This document shows, one piece after another, positions 7,953-17,023 of a stretch of 32,978 nucleotides of DNA. The DNA is from a virus: positions 1 through 32,978 of the IMG/VR virus record IMGVR_UViG_3300012931_000314. The stretch is one strand, 5' to 3'. The notes beneath the pieces were generated by a model. It searched no databases. It saw nothing but the letters and a program-made list of their open reading frames with translations, and had not been told where the DNA came from. The position numbers were made by a program, and so were the translations under genes. Position 1 is the first letter of the stretch. Each line of letters starts with the position of its first letter.

Positions 7953-8693
7953 ATGTCCCAATATTCTTTTGGCGCAGGAGTTTTATACGGGCGCAGCCTA
8001 ACCAACACTCCGGCCACACCCGTGCGCTTTGGGGCGTTGCAGGATGTCTCCGTTGACATCGCATTCACGACCAAGCAGCTCTTCGGCTCGTACCAGTTCC
8101 CGCTGGCCATCGGTCGCGGAACTGCAAAGGTAACCGGCAAGGCCAACTATGCTCAGATCAACGCGCAGTCGTTCAACGACCTGTTCTTCGGCCTGTCCAA
8201 TCCAGCGACCGGCGAGACCAAGACCGCCGTGAATGAGGCGCAGACCGTCACCGCCAACATCGTAACCGCGACGCACAACACCGGTGTTTATGTGCAGGAC
8301 CTCGGCGTGGTGAAAGCGTCCGACGGTTCCATCTACACCCGCGTCACTGGCACGCCGGTCGGGCAACAGTATTCCTGCAACGAGACCACCGGTGTCTACA
8401 CGTTCAACAGCACACAGAACGCGGTAGCGGTCCTGATAAGCTACCAATGGACTGATGCGGCGAACGGCAAGCTGATTACCATGACAAACCAACTGCTCGG
8501 TAACGCCCCGCAGTTCATCGCTGTATTCACCAGCACATTCAACAGCAAGCAGATCACGCTGACGCTGAATGCCTGCATGTCGAATAAGTTGACGCTCGCC
8601 ACCAAGCTGGAGGACTTCATGATCCCGTCATTCGACTTCGAGGCGTTCTGCGACGCGAGCAACACGCTCGGGACCTTGTCGATCGACGAATGA
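7953..8693 (+). CDS. Major tail tube protein
   Basis: A 246-residue beta-rich protein with an AAGGAG site, placed between the tail terminator and the chaperone genes, where the tube protein normally lies. It begins with a short Gly-rich arm and GRSLTNTPATPVRFGALQ. The tube-type fold seems to surround a central segment (about residues 85-165) containing a TGVYTFNSTQ element that also occurs in the connector. The ending EDFMIPSFDFEAFCD is typical of siphovirus tube proteins. The siphovirus reading rests on this single tube gene without a sheath gene. Confidence 0.75.
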   Translation: MSQYSFGAGVLYGRSLTNTPATPVRFGALQDVSVDIAFTTKQLFGSYQFPLAIGRGTAKVTGKANYAQINAQSFNDLFFGLSNPATGETKTAVNEAQTVTANIVTATHNTGVYVQDLGVVKASDGSIYTRVTGTPVGQQYSCNETTGVYTFNSTQNAVAVLISYQWTDAANGKLITMTNQLLGNAPQFIAVFTSTFNSKQITLTLNACMSNKLTLATKLEDFMIPSFDFEAFCDASNTLGTLSIDE

Positions 8694-8731
8694 TGTTTAG
8701 GACCATCTAATCCCGCTATAAGGAGCAAGAA

Positions 8732-9088
8732 ATGGAAGATGCAGCAGAAGTGAAACGAGTCCAGCCCGCCCGAAACAGGGGCGGCACCTGGGTTCCGATG
8801 GGCGCTGAGGAGTACCTCATCCCTCCTCTGGCCTTTGGCTCGATCAAATACATCCAGAGCAACATGGCCACGCTGCAGGGCATCAAGGATCTACCAAACG
8901 AGAAGCAGATGGACGTGGTCGCGGAGGTCGTACTCCTGGCCTTGCAACGCAACTACCCCGACATGACCTTGGAACAGGTGCGCGACAATCTCGACCTCGG
9001 CAACTTCAGCCGCGTGTTTGAGGCAGTGCTTGGTTCCGCAGGGTATAGGAAGTCCCAACCGGGGGAAGTACAAGCGACCAGCCGTTAG
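8732..9088 (+). CDS. Tail assembly chaperone, short form (gpG-like)
   Basis: A 118-residue mainly helical protein directly before the tape measure region, with an AAGGAG site. It has a MGAEEYLIPPLAFGSIKY element and helices with LPNEKQMDVVAEVVLLALQRNYP, resembling small tail assembly chaperones. As in lambda, the short protein should bind the tape measure during tail assembly. Its final residues lie over a run of five G bases that probably allow some ribosomes to shift frame and make the longer form listed separately. Confidence 0.72.
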   Translation: MEDAAEVKRVQPARNRGGTWVPMGAEEYLIPPLAFGSIKYIQSNMATLQGIKDLPNEKQMDVVAEVVLLALQRNYPDMTLEQVRDNLDLGNFSRVFEAVLGSAGYRKSQPGEVQATSR

Positions 9089-9354
9089 ACTGGGACAGCA
9101 TCTATGTCATCCTCATAGATGCGTTCGGTTGGTCGTGGGAGTACATAGACGAGGAGATGACCCTGTCCAGGATGGAAGCAGTGGCTAAGCACTGGGAGAA
9201 GGTTCCACCTGTATCGGTCAGCCTCGCGGCGATAGCGGCGGTGCTCGGCGTTAAGCGCGAGGAGAAACAGGAAGCCGCAGGAAACATCGAGGAGCTCGCC
9301 GGACTGTTCGGCGGCGTGTCCAGGAGGCCGGAATGGTTGACGAAAACAGAGTAG
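8732..9354 (+). CDS. Tail assembly chaperone, -1 frameshift product (gpGT-like)
   Basis: A second frame is open from 9049 to the TAG at 9352-9354 and has no convincing start at its head. It encodes LDWDSIYVILIDAFGWSWEY, then IDEEMTLSRMEAVAKHW and PPVSVSLAAIAA, the usual T-domain pattern of tail chaperones. It is in the -1 frame relative to the short form, so a slip at the G run (9061-9067) would give about 207 residues. The only stop blocking this frame upstream is at 9046-9048, which confines the shift to roughly 9049-9088. The frameshift is inferred from the frame arrangement and the well-known conservation of this mechanism. Confidence 0.75.
9061..9067 (+). other. Probable -1 ribosomal slippery site (G GGG GAA)
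   Basis: The heptamer GGGGGAA spans the codons GGG and GAA of the short chaperone. A one-base slip backward keeps GGG pairing intact in the P site and gives GGA in the A site. It is the only good slip site in the 40-base window set by the flanking stops. It is weaker than the classical GGGAAAG type, because the A-site re-pairing is imperfect. Confidence 0.6.
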
Positions 9355-11615
9355 ACATAGAGTTTGGAGCCAAGACAGGCGACCTGGACGACGCCTTCGG
9401 CAAGATCCGGGACGAATCCAAGGGTATAGGCGAGCAGATCAAGGACGAGTTCAGTCCCGCCACCGCCGCGGCAGTGGCGCTCGGGACCGCTGTAGCCAAC
9501 TTGGGCGAGGAGATAGCCAAGCACATAGCGGAGGCTGTGCACGAGGCGATTTTTGCCTACGTCGAGTGGGGCGCCGAGATCGACGACCTACAGAAGCGCA
9601 TCGGCGGCTCTGCGGAAAGCCTCTCAGAGCTTACGGTGGGCCTGAACTCCGTCGGTCTCAGCGCGGGCACGTTCGAATCAATCGCCCGCAGACTGCCGAC
9701 CATACTCGACCAGAACACAGAGAAGTTCAAGGCGGCAGGCGTGGCTTACGCCGACGCGCACGGTAACCTGTTGCCGGTCGCCGAGGTGATCCAGAACATC
9801 AACGCCCACCTGAGCACGTTCACGGCCGGAACCGCGCGTAACGCCGAGGGCGTCAACCTCATGGGCAGGTCGTACTACATGATGGCCGACCTGGTGGAGC
9901 TGACGTCGGAGCGGCTGGCCGAGGCGTCTCAGGTGGCCAAGCAGTTCGGGCTGGTGCTCTCCGAGGACGACCTAAGCGCGACCAACGAGTTCGAGCGGAA
10001 CACGAGCCTTCTTCAGACGGCGCTGCACGGGTTCTACGTCGAGGTTGGACGTGTGGTGACCCCGGCGCTTACCGAGCTCGCCATCGTGGCACGAGAGATG
10101 CTTGTTCCCGCATTCGAAGTATTCAAGATAGTCATTGAAGCTGTCGCTGGGATATTGGGCGCGGTCTACCTCGGATTCGTCACTCTGATGGCCGGGATCA
10201 TGGCGGTTTCTGCATCGGTGGAACTGGTGATCAAGATGGTAGGAGCCTTGGCAGAGGTCATGTCCGGTAACCTATCCAAGGGCGTGGACGCGGGCAAGTC
10301 CGCTATCGAAGACTACAAGCGCACGCTCGCCAACCTTGGGGGATTCGTAGGAAACGAGGTAGACCGCGTGAACGCTGGGCTCTCTCGCATGATCTCTCCT
10401 CCAGGGTCACCAACTTCTGAGGAGACGCCGACCAAAGTGAAGGCGAAGGTCAACCCGGAGCAGCTCGCCATAGTCAAGGCACAGGCCGAGGCCGACCTAG
10501 CCCTGCAGCGCGAGTATAGCCGCGAGTGGCTAGCGCTCTTGAAAGACCAATACGACCACGGCGTGATCGACACGAAGGAATACTACGACAAGAAACTGGC
10601 AGCGGAGCTGAGCGGAATAGACGCCTCCATCAAGGCGAAACAGAAGGAGCTCGCAGAGTCCAAGGCGATGAGCGTGCAGGACGCTGGTGCGTCCCTCAAG
10701 CTGAAGGCAGAGCAGATCCGTATCGCTGGGCAGCTCAACGTCCTGGAGGCGCAGCGCAGCGAGCTGGTAAACAAGAACGCCCGCGAGTACCGCGACGCCG
10801 AGAACCAGCGCACAGCTGCCATGCGGAACACGCTGGCGCAAGAGGAGCTTAATAACGCCAACGCTCGTATCGCCATGCAGCGCTCCAACGACAAGCAGGC
10901 GCTCGACTTGCGTCAGATCGACTACGCGAAGTCCTTCGAGCTCCAACGAGATGCGGAGAACAGGAGCTTCGCCGCCACGCAACAGTACCTGCGGGCGAAA
11001 CTTGAGGCTGACCTGCTGACCTCCAAGAACGTCGCGCAGACGCGCGAGGCGGCGTACGCGACCGAGCAGGCCGCCGAGCAGCGCCACCAGCAGAAGCTGA
11101 CCGACATAGACCACGCGGCGGAGACGGAGCGCATGAAGTATACGCTCCAGGCACAGAAGGCCGTGCAGGACTCCACCGCCACGCTATTTGAGGACATTAT
11201 GAAGGGCACCGTATCCCTGACGGACGCCTTCAAGAACTTCGCGAATAGCATCATCGCGTCCATACAACGCATCATGGCGCAGAGGCTCGCCGAGCAGCTC
11301 ATGGGCGGTGGGTCAACCGGCGGCAGCGCGGTCGGCAGCTTCCTGGGTGGATTGTTCGGAGGCGGGAAGATGGCCAGCTACGATGTCGGCACCAACTACG
11401 TTCCGAACGACCAGCTCGCGCTCATACACAAAGGCGAGCGGATCATATCAGCCTCACAGAACAATCCAGCCATGCTTGGAGCTCTGAGCAGTGGGCAGAG
11501 CATGACCGTGCACAATAACTTCACCGTTGCTGGAAACGTAGATAGGCGCACGCAGGAGCAGATCGCGTCGCTCGCCGGTCTCGGCATACAACGCGCAATG
11601 GCGAGGAACGCATAA
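9333..11615 (+). CDS. Tail tape measure protein
   Basis: The longest tail gene of this block (760 residues). It overlaps the end of the chaperone frameshift region and lies just before the tip genes. The N-terminal part is helical and Ala-rich, a hydrophobic region at about residues 265-300 could insert into the host membrane during DNA entry, and residues about 370-620 form long charged coiled coils. The C-terminal segment carries GTNYVPNDQLALIHKGERI, a hallmark of tape measure ends. By the common rule of about 0.15 nm per residue, the tail would be about 110 nm long, which is an estimate. The chaperones should coat this protein during assembly. Confidence 0.9.
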   Translation: MVDENRVDIEFGAKTGDLDDAFGKIRDESKGIGEQIKDEFSPATAAAVALGTAVANLGEEIAKHIAEAVHEAIFAYVEWGAEIDDLQKRIGGSAESLSELTVGLNSVGLSAGTFESIARRLPTILDQNTEKFKAAGVAYADAHGNLLPVAEVIQNINAHLSTFTAGTARNAEGVNLMGRSYYMMADLVELTSERLAEASQVAKQFGLVLSEDDLSATNEFERNTSLLQTALHGFYVEVGRVVTPALTELAIVAREMLVPAFEVFKIVIEAVAGILGAVYLGFVTLMAGIMAVSASVELVIKMVGALAEVMSGNLSKGVDAGKSAIEDYKRTLANLGGFVGNEVDRVNAGLSRMISPPGSPTSEETPTKVKAKVNPEQLAIVKAQAEADLALQREYSREWLALLKDQYDHGVIDTKEYYDKKLAAELSGIDASIKAKQKELAESKAMSVQDAGASLKLKAEQIRIAGQLNVLEAQRSELVNKNAREYRDAENQRTAAMRNTLAQEELNNANARIAMQRSNDKQALDLRQIDYAKSFELQRDAENRSFAATQQYLRAKLEADLLTSKNVAQTREAAYATEQAAEQRHQQKLTDIDHAAETERMKYTLQAQKAVQDSTATLFEDIMKGTVSLTDAFKNFANSIIASIQRIMAQRLAEQLMGGGSTGGSAVGSFLGGLFGGGKMASYDVGTNYVPNDQLALIHKGERIISASQNNPAMLGALSSGQSMTVHNNFTVAGNVDRRTQEQIASLAGLGIQRAMARNA

Positions 11616-12493
11616 TGTCATTTTTTGAGGCGCCCCGATTCCCCGACGAGGTCTCCGCCTGGATGCAAGGCGGCGAGGAGTTCTTGACTGACATCGTCAT
11701 GGTCAACTCTGGCAGCGAGCAGCGCAACGCGATTTGGTCCGTGCCGCTGCGGCGCTACTCGCTGTCCAACGGCATGCGCACCATCGCCAACGCGCAGGCG
11801 ACCAAGGCATTCTTCCGCGCGGTCGGCGGAAAGGCCAACGGGTTCCGCGTCAAGGACGTGCTCGACTATACTGTGGCGTTGACCGAGGGCGTCATGGGCA
11901 CGACCGGCTTCGGCACCGGCATGCCGACGTTCCAGCTCTACAAGAACTACGTTAGCGGCAGCGTGACGTCGCAGGGAGCGATCAAGAAGCCCGTGGCTGG
12001 CACGTTCGTCCCTTACCGCGGCGGCGTGCAGGCCAATCTTGGCAGCGGGGCTGGGCAGTGGGCGGTGGATACGACGACCGGTATCGTGACTGTCGTGGCC
12101 GACGCCAGCTCTGCTGCGTCCAACATATCAACTGGCAACAACACCTCGGTCACGCTGGCAGCTAACATGGCGCTCACGGCTGGAAAGCTACTATATCTCA
12201 ACGGATTCACGGGTGCCAACTCGGCCAGCGTCAACGGGATCGCGCACACGATCAACTCAGTGACCGGTAACGGCCCTTACGTATTTACGCTCGCGACGAA
12301 CACGCTCGGCCAGACCATAACCGTCGGGACTGGCAACGGGTATAAGTACCCGCAAGTGACGGAGACCCTGACCTGGACGGGCCAGTTCGACATCCCCGTG
12401 CGCTTCGATGTGGACTGGCTCCAGATCGGGCTGGACGCCGGAGGTCTCCTGAACTGGGCGCAGGCGAACCTCGTGGAGTTGCGTAACCCATGA
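11615..12493 (+). CDS. Distal tail protein, DUF2460 (GTA gp12-like)
   Basis: Starts in the tape measure stop. The N-terminus (FEAPRFPDEVSAWMQGGEEF, then SGSEQRNAIWSVPLRRYSL) and the later FFRAVGGKANGFRVKD are the characteristic motifs of DUF2460, the family of the distal tail protein of the Rhodobacter gene transfer agent. The C-terminal FDIPVRFDVDWLQI is also typical. A long Gly/Thr/Ser-rich central segment (about residues 125-235) is an insertion relative to simpler members. The protein should form the ring joining the tube to the tip hub. Confidence 0.85.
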   Translation: MSFFEAPRFPDEVSAWMQGGEEFLTDIVMVNSGSEQRNAIWSVPLRRYSLSNGMRTIANAQATKAFFRAVGGKANGFRVKDVLDYTVALTEGVMGTTGFGTGMPTFQLYKNYVSGSVTSQGAIKKPVAGTFVPYRGGVQANLGSGAGQWAVDTTTGIVTVVADASSAASNISTGNNTSVTLAANMALTAGKLLYLNGFTGANSASVNGIAHTINSVTGNGPYVFTLATNTLGQTITVGTGNGYKYPQVTETLTWTGQFDIPVRFDVDWLQIGLDAGGLLNWAQANLVELRNP

Positions 12494-13326
12494 AGACTGC
12501 CAGCACAGCGCTGAAGGCACACTTGGCAGGCAGCACGCTTACCACGTGCACCCTATGGAAAGTCACGCGCACAGATGGCCATATATTCGGGTTCACAGAC
12601 CATGACCAGAATGTGACCTATGGCGGGACGACCTACCTTGCCGCTACTGGCCATAACCCTTCCAGCATAAAGACGACCGCCACCCTCTCTGTTGATAACC
12701 TCGAAGTGCAATCGATGTTGGACAGCTCCACCATAACCGAGGACGACCTCCGCGGCGGCCTCTGGGACTATGCGCAGGTGCTGATACAGATCGTGAATTA
12801 CAATGACCTGACGATGGGTAGCATGATCCTGAGACAAGGATGGTTGGGAAACATCAAGACCGGCCGCCACAATTTCGTAGCGGAACTGCGCGGTATGATG
12901 CAGCCGCTTCAGCAGCAGATCGGCCGCGTCTACGCGCCTGCGTGCGACGCCAACCTTGGTGACGCTAGGTGCGGTGTGAACCTCGCCAACTTCACGGTCA
13001 CGGGTAACGCCACGGCAGTCGTCAACGCGCGCCAGTTCACGGACTCTGCGCGGATAGAGGCTAATGGATACTTCGACGGTGGGCTGATCACGTGGACGAG
13101 CGGACCGAACGCGAACTACAGCATGGAGGTAAAGACATTCGTGGCTAGCGTCGTGACGCTGCAACAGATGATGCCGAGCAACATTGTCATCGGCGACGCG
13201 TACAGCATGATCGCTGGATGCAACAAGTTGCGCGCAACGTGCGTAGCGAAATTCGCGAACGTCGCCAACTTCAGAGGCTTCCCAGACCTTCCAGGCGTGG
13301 ACGCAATGATCTCGGGGAAACTATGA
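12490..13326 (+). CDS. Tail hub protein, DUF2163 (GTA gp13-like) with four-Cys site
   Basis: A 278-residue protein overlapping both neighbours. The N-terminal 160 residues (FGFTDHDQNVTYGGTTYLA and later RQGWLGNIKTGRHNFVAELRG with PLQQQIGRVYAP) match DUF2163; the C-terminus (AGCNKLRATC, then NVANFRGFPDLPG) matches the associated BR0599-type domain. Cys152, Cys161, Cys244 and Cys251 are placed as in hub proteins that bind an iron-sulphur cluster (lambda gpL and the GTA hub). It should form the central trimer of the tail tip. The family call is firm; cluster binding is inferred from the cysteines. Confidence 0.87.
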   Translation: MKTASTALKAHLAGSTLTTCTLWKVTRTDGHIFGFTDHDQNVTYGGTTYLAATGHNPSSIKTTATLSVDNLEVQSMLDSSTITEDDLRGGLWDYAQVLIQIVNYNDLTMGSMILRQGWLGNIKTGRHNFVAELRGMMQPLQQQIGRVYAPACDANLGDARCGVNLANFTVTGNATAVVNARQFTDSARIEANGYFDGGLITWTSGPNANYSMEVKTFVASVVTLQQMMPSNIVIGDAYSMIAGCNKLRATCVAKFANVANFRGFPDLPGVDAMISGKL

Positions 13327-13730
13327 TAAGGGATGAATTCGTGGCGATGGCGCGTAGTTACGTGGGAACGCCGTTCCACCACCAAGGCAGGCTCCCAGAA
13401 GTCGGGCTTGACTGTGCCGGCGTGGTCGTCTGCGCGGCTAGGGCCTGCGGGTACGACGTGCAGGACGTGCAGGGGTACGGACGTATCCCGGCGAATGGGT
13501 TACTAGAGCAAGCGGTATTGAGCCACTGCGACCAGGTGCCGATCGCGGACGCGCGGAACGGGGACATCATGCTGTTCGCATTCCGAAACGAGCCGCAACA
13601 CCTGGCCATCTACGCCGACGGCATGATCATCCATGCCTATATGCAAGTGAACAAGGTAGTCGAGAACAGCTTGGACGATGTCTGGCGCTCGCGGCTGCGC
13701 GGGTGCTACCGCCTCCGGGGGATGGACTGA
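13323..13730 (+). CDS. NlpC/P60-type tail peptidase (GTA gp14-like)
   Basis: The start is the ATG that overlaps the hub stop (ATGA), giving 135 residues; the longer open frame upstream is only the shadow of the hub gene. The catalytic Cys31 lies in GLDCAGVV, His93 in PQHLAIY, and a further His104 is a candidate third residue. This is a complete small NlpC/P60 cysteine peptidase that cuts peptidoglycan peptides. Placed between the hub and the large tip protein, it fits the GTA order exactly and is likely carried on the tail tip to open the cell wall locally. Confidence 0.88.
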   Translation: MIRDEFVAMARSYVGTPFHHQGRLPEVGLDCAGVVVCAARACGYDVQDVQGYGRIPANGLLEQAVLSHCDQVPIADARNGDIMLFAFRNEPQHLAIYADGMIIHAYMQVNKVVENSLDDVWRSRLRGCYRLRGMD

Positions 13731-16700
13731 TGGCCTCGCTCGTCCTGGGCGCTGTTGGCGCGTACTTCGGAGGGCAGTGGGGCTACATGATAGGTTCCGC
13801 GCTCGGCGGCTATATCGACACGGTCAACACCAAGCTGCCCGGGCAACAGGGGCCACGCCTCGGAGACCTGAAGGTCCAGTCTTCGCAGTACGGCAACCCC
13901 GTGCCACACATCTACGGGACCATGCGGGTCGCCGGTAACGTGATCTGGGCGATGGACATCGTCGAAACCGCGCACGACCAAACACAAGGCGGCAAGGGCG
14001 GGCAGCCGCAGCAGACCACCACGTCGTACACCTACTCCCAGTCTTTCGCCGTGTCGCTCTGTGACGGTCCGATAATGGGCATCCGCAAGATATGGGCGAA
14101 CGGGAAGCTGATCTACAACATGGGCGCCGACGCGACGCCGGCCACGATTATTGCTAGTGGCGGAATAGCCATAGTGAACCCTAACGCTCCATTTGCGGCT
14201 GCCGCAGCAGGACAAACCGGAACAGCTTCTGTTAATTTCCGCGTATACACCGGAACAGAGACACAAACAGCTGACAGCCTCATTGAGGCGCACGTTGGGG
14301 CTGGAAACACTCCAGCTTATCGCGGAACGGCATATGTTGTGTTCGAGAACTTGCAGCTCGGCGACTATGGGAACCGGATGCCAAACCTGGAGTTCGAGGT
14401 CGTGCAGAGTGGCACCTTATCGGCCATCGTTTCTGACGTAGCGTCAATCGCTGCGACCAATGCGACTGACGTCGTCGTAAACGGCCACTACGCTTACGTC
14501 CTGAACTACAGCATATATGCGGACATCTACATCTACGACATCGCAGATCCAACTAACATGCGATTGGTAAATACGTTCCGCGCTTATCCTTCAGGCAACT
14601 CTGGCTCCAATTCTTTGGCGATCGTTGGCGGATTCCTTTACGTGCTCATGACCCACACGGCAGACCAGATACTGGTCTTAGACATATCCGACCCCGCGTC
14701 ACCATCAAATGTCACCGCGCTGTCGCTGGGAAGCTACTACTACCCCGGCAGCATAGCTGTTAACGGCTCGACTGCTTACGTCGTAGACAGGATCTTGAAC
14801 GTGTGGCACGTCATCGACGTGTCTTCCCCTGTTAATCCGCGCCGCGTGAGCACGACGGCCAAGACCAACATACAGTTCTTCACCCCAGTACCAGGACGCG
14901 ACATCGCAATCATGGGGTACAGTGCGGGCGTTGGACTGGACGCGTACGACACATCTAACCCGCAGTACCCGACGCTAGTCGCTAACCTCGCGGTGGGCAG
15001 CGTCGCGAGCATGGAGGCTGCCACCAACACGCTGTACTGCGCAGACGGCACGACTGGCAACTTGCGGGTGTACGACATCACCACGATCACGTCAATATCG
15101 CTGCTGTCCACAACCTCAGAGGGATTCACATCTCCGAGTCTGAGGCTGACTGGAAACAGCCTGCTTATATTCCCTTCATCCGCTTCGCATCAGGTAAAAG
15201 CATATGACGTCACCAACCCGTCAGCGCCGTCACTTCTAGTGACTTCCGCAGCGACATATTTTACGCAAGAAGGTTTGGTGCTGCATGGTGGGTACCTATT
15301 CTCTACCGACGTACTTAACAACCTGTTTCGCTCGTGGTTCTTCGCGCGCGACATCATAACACCAGCCGACGTGTCTCTTGACTCGGTGGTCTCTAATCTT
15401 TGCACGCGCGCCAGCCTTACCGCAGGGCAGATCGACGTGACGGGCTTGGCGGCGGATACCATCAGCGGGTACTTCACCCAGCGCAGCACGGCGCGGTCGC
15501 AGATCGAGCCGCTCATGCAGTCGTACTACTTCGACGCGGTGGAGTCGGACGGCAAGGTGAAGTTTGTGAAGCGTGGCGGATCTTCCGTTGCGGCCATAGC
15601 GGAGGACGATCTAGCGGCGCATGTTTATGGGTCTAACGTGCCTGACAATCTCACCATCGACCGCAGGCAGGAGCTGGAACTTCCCGCGGAGGTGAACGTG
15701 CAGTACCTTGATGTGGACGCCGCCCACCTGGTCAACTCGCAGCGATCGCAGCGGCTCATCACGGACAGCCAAAACAAGCTCTCCATCAACTTTGCCATAT
15801 CGATGACGGCATCCAAGGCGAAGCAGGTGTCGGACGTCCTGATGTACGACTCCTGGACGGCCCGCACGGCGTTCACCATGGCGAACAGCTGGAAGTACAG
15901 CTACCTCGAACCGACGGACGTTGTGACGATCACAAAGGGAAGCCATACCTACACCGCCCGCATCACGGACGAGGACGCGGCGAGCGGGGTGTTCAGCCGA
16001 GGGGCTGTGACCGAGGACTCTGCCATCTATACGCAGACCGCCAACGCGGCGTCGCAGATGCCTCCGACGACGACGGTCGCAGGCATCCCGTTCATAGACC
16101 TCGTGCTAATGGATATCCCGCTCCTGCGCGATCAGGACGATGGCGTCGGGTTTTACGCAGCCGCGTGCAGCTTCTCGGGAGGCTGGACCGGTGCGCAGGC
16201 ATACAAATCCACGGACGGCGGGCTGACTTGGAACACCTCCGGCCGCGCGTTCCTGAGCGAGGCTACGGTCGGGTACGCAACCACCGTCCTTGGCGACTTC
16301 AGCAGCGGAAACTTCTTCGACGAGCTGAACAGTGTCACGGTGCGCATGGTGCATGGCGCGCTCGCCAGCGATACCGAATTGAACGTCCTGAACGGTGCGA
16401 ACGCCTGCCTGGTCGGAAGCGAGGTGATGCAGTTCAAGAACGCGGCGCTCGTGGCCGCGAATACTTACACGTTGACAGGCCTACTGAGGGGCAGGCGCGG
16501 AACAGAATGGGCGATGAGCACGCATGTCGCCAACGACCGGTTCGTGCTGCTCACGCCGCTCACCACGTACCTGATGGATAGTTCCAGCGCGGAGTACAAC
16601 CTGGCGCGCGAGTACAAGGGAGTGGCGTTCGGTGGGTTCCTGGATGACGCCTCGGTCGTGAACTTCACGAACACGGCCGTGGCGCAAGAGTGCTACTCGC

Positions 16701-17023
16701 CCGCGCAGCTCGGCGGCGGGCGCAACGCGGCGAACGACGTGACGCTGAACTGGGTGCGACGCACGCGGCTTGGCGGCGCATGGAACGACTACGCGGACGT
16801 CCCGCTGGGCGAAACGTCAGAGGCTTACGTCGTAGAGATCTACAGCAGCGGCACCTACGCGACGCTGAAGCGCACTATCAGTGGACTGACGTCGCCGACG
16901 ACGGTCTACACTGCGGCACAACAAACGGCGGACGGGTTGACGCCAGGCAATCCGGTCTACTTTATCGCCTATCAGGTCTCGGCGCTGGTGGGCGCAGGTT
17001 ACGGAGCGAGAGGAGTAGTGTAA
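13730..17023 (+). CDS. Large tail tip protein (GTA gp15-like) with inserted LVIVD-type beta-propeller
   Basis: The ATG overlaps the peptidase stop (TGATG), giving 1097 residues. Residues 1-220 have the conserved tip N-terminus, with a Gly-rich membrane-like start, GDLKVQSSQYGNPVPHIYG and FAVSLCDGPIMGIRKIWANG. Residues about 547-1097 hold the usual later domains: VVSNLCTRASLTAGQIDV, RSQIEPLMQSYYFDAVESDG, a LLRGRRGTEW element and a final fibronectin-like AYQVSALVGAG. Between them, at residues about 227-545, are seven repeats of the LVIVD kind (for example LYVLMTHTADQILVLDISDP), predicting a seven-bladed beta-propeller. The core is expected to form the baseplate tip. The propeller is likely exposed and may bind the host receptor. 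Confidence 0.85.
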   Translation: MASLVLGAVGAYFGGQWGYMIGSALGGYIDTVNTKLPGQQGPRLGDLKVQSSQYGNPVPHIYGTMRVAGNVIWAMDIVETAHDQTQGGKGGQPQQTTTSYTYSQSFAVSLCDGPIMGIRKIWANGKLIYNMGADATPATIIASGGIAIVNPNAPFAAAAAGQTGTASVNFRVYTGTETQTADSLIEAHVGAGNTPAYRGTAYVVFENLQLGDYGNRMPNLEFEVVQSGTLSAIVSDVASIAATNATDVVVNGHYAYVLNYSIYADIYIYDIADPTNMRLVNTFRAYPSGNSGSNSLAIVGGFLYVLMTHTADQILVLDISDPASPSNVTALSLGSYYYPGSIAVNGSTAYVVDRILNVWHVIDVSSPVNPRRVSTTAKTNIQFFTPVPGRDIAIMGYSAGVGLDAYDTSNPQYPTLVANLAVGSVASMEAATNTLYCADGTTGNLRVYDITTITSISLLSTTSEGFTSPSLRLTGNSLLIFPSSASHQVKAYDVTNPSAPSLLVTSAATYFTQEGLVLHGGYLFSTDVLNNLFRSWFFARDIITPADVSLDSVVSNLCTRASLTAGQIDVTGLAADTISGYFTQRSTARSQIEPLMQSYYFDAVESDGKVKFVKRGGSSVAAIAEDDLAAHVYGSNVPDNLTIDRRQELELPAEVNVQYLDVDAAHLVNSQRSQRLITDSQNKLSINFAISMTASKAKQVSDVLMYDSWTARTAFTMANSWKYSYLEPTDVVTITKGSHTYTARITDEDAASGVFSRGAVTEDSAIYTQTANAASQMPPTTTVAGIPFIDLVLMDIPLLRDQDDGVGFYAAACSFSGGWTGAQAYKSTDGGLTWNTSGRAFLSEATVGYATTVLGDFSSGNFFDELNSVTVRMVHGALASDTELNVLNGANACLVGSEVMQFKNAALVAANTYTLTGLLRGRRGTEWAMSTHVANDRFVLLTPLTTYLMDSSSAEYNLAREYKGVAFGGFLDDASVVNFTNTAVAQECYSPAQLGGGRNAANDVTLNWVRRTRLGGAWNDYADVPLGETSEAYVVEIYSSGTYATLKRTISGLTSPTTVYTAAQQTADGLTPGNPVYFIAYQVSALVGAGYGARGVV

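Noticed and set aside
9046-9060. Alternative slip sites such as T CCC AAC in the chaperone overlap
   Set aside because: The tRNAs would not re-pair in the P site after a one-base slip back. Only the G run does.
11615-17023. A gene transfer agent rather than a phage
   Set aside because: The tip genes resemble those of GTAs, but this order also occurs in siphoviruses. A fibre, a spanin pair and the glycan operon beside them favour a phage.
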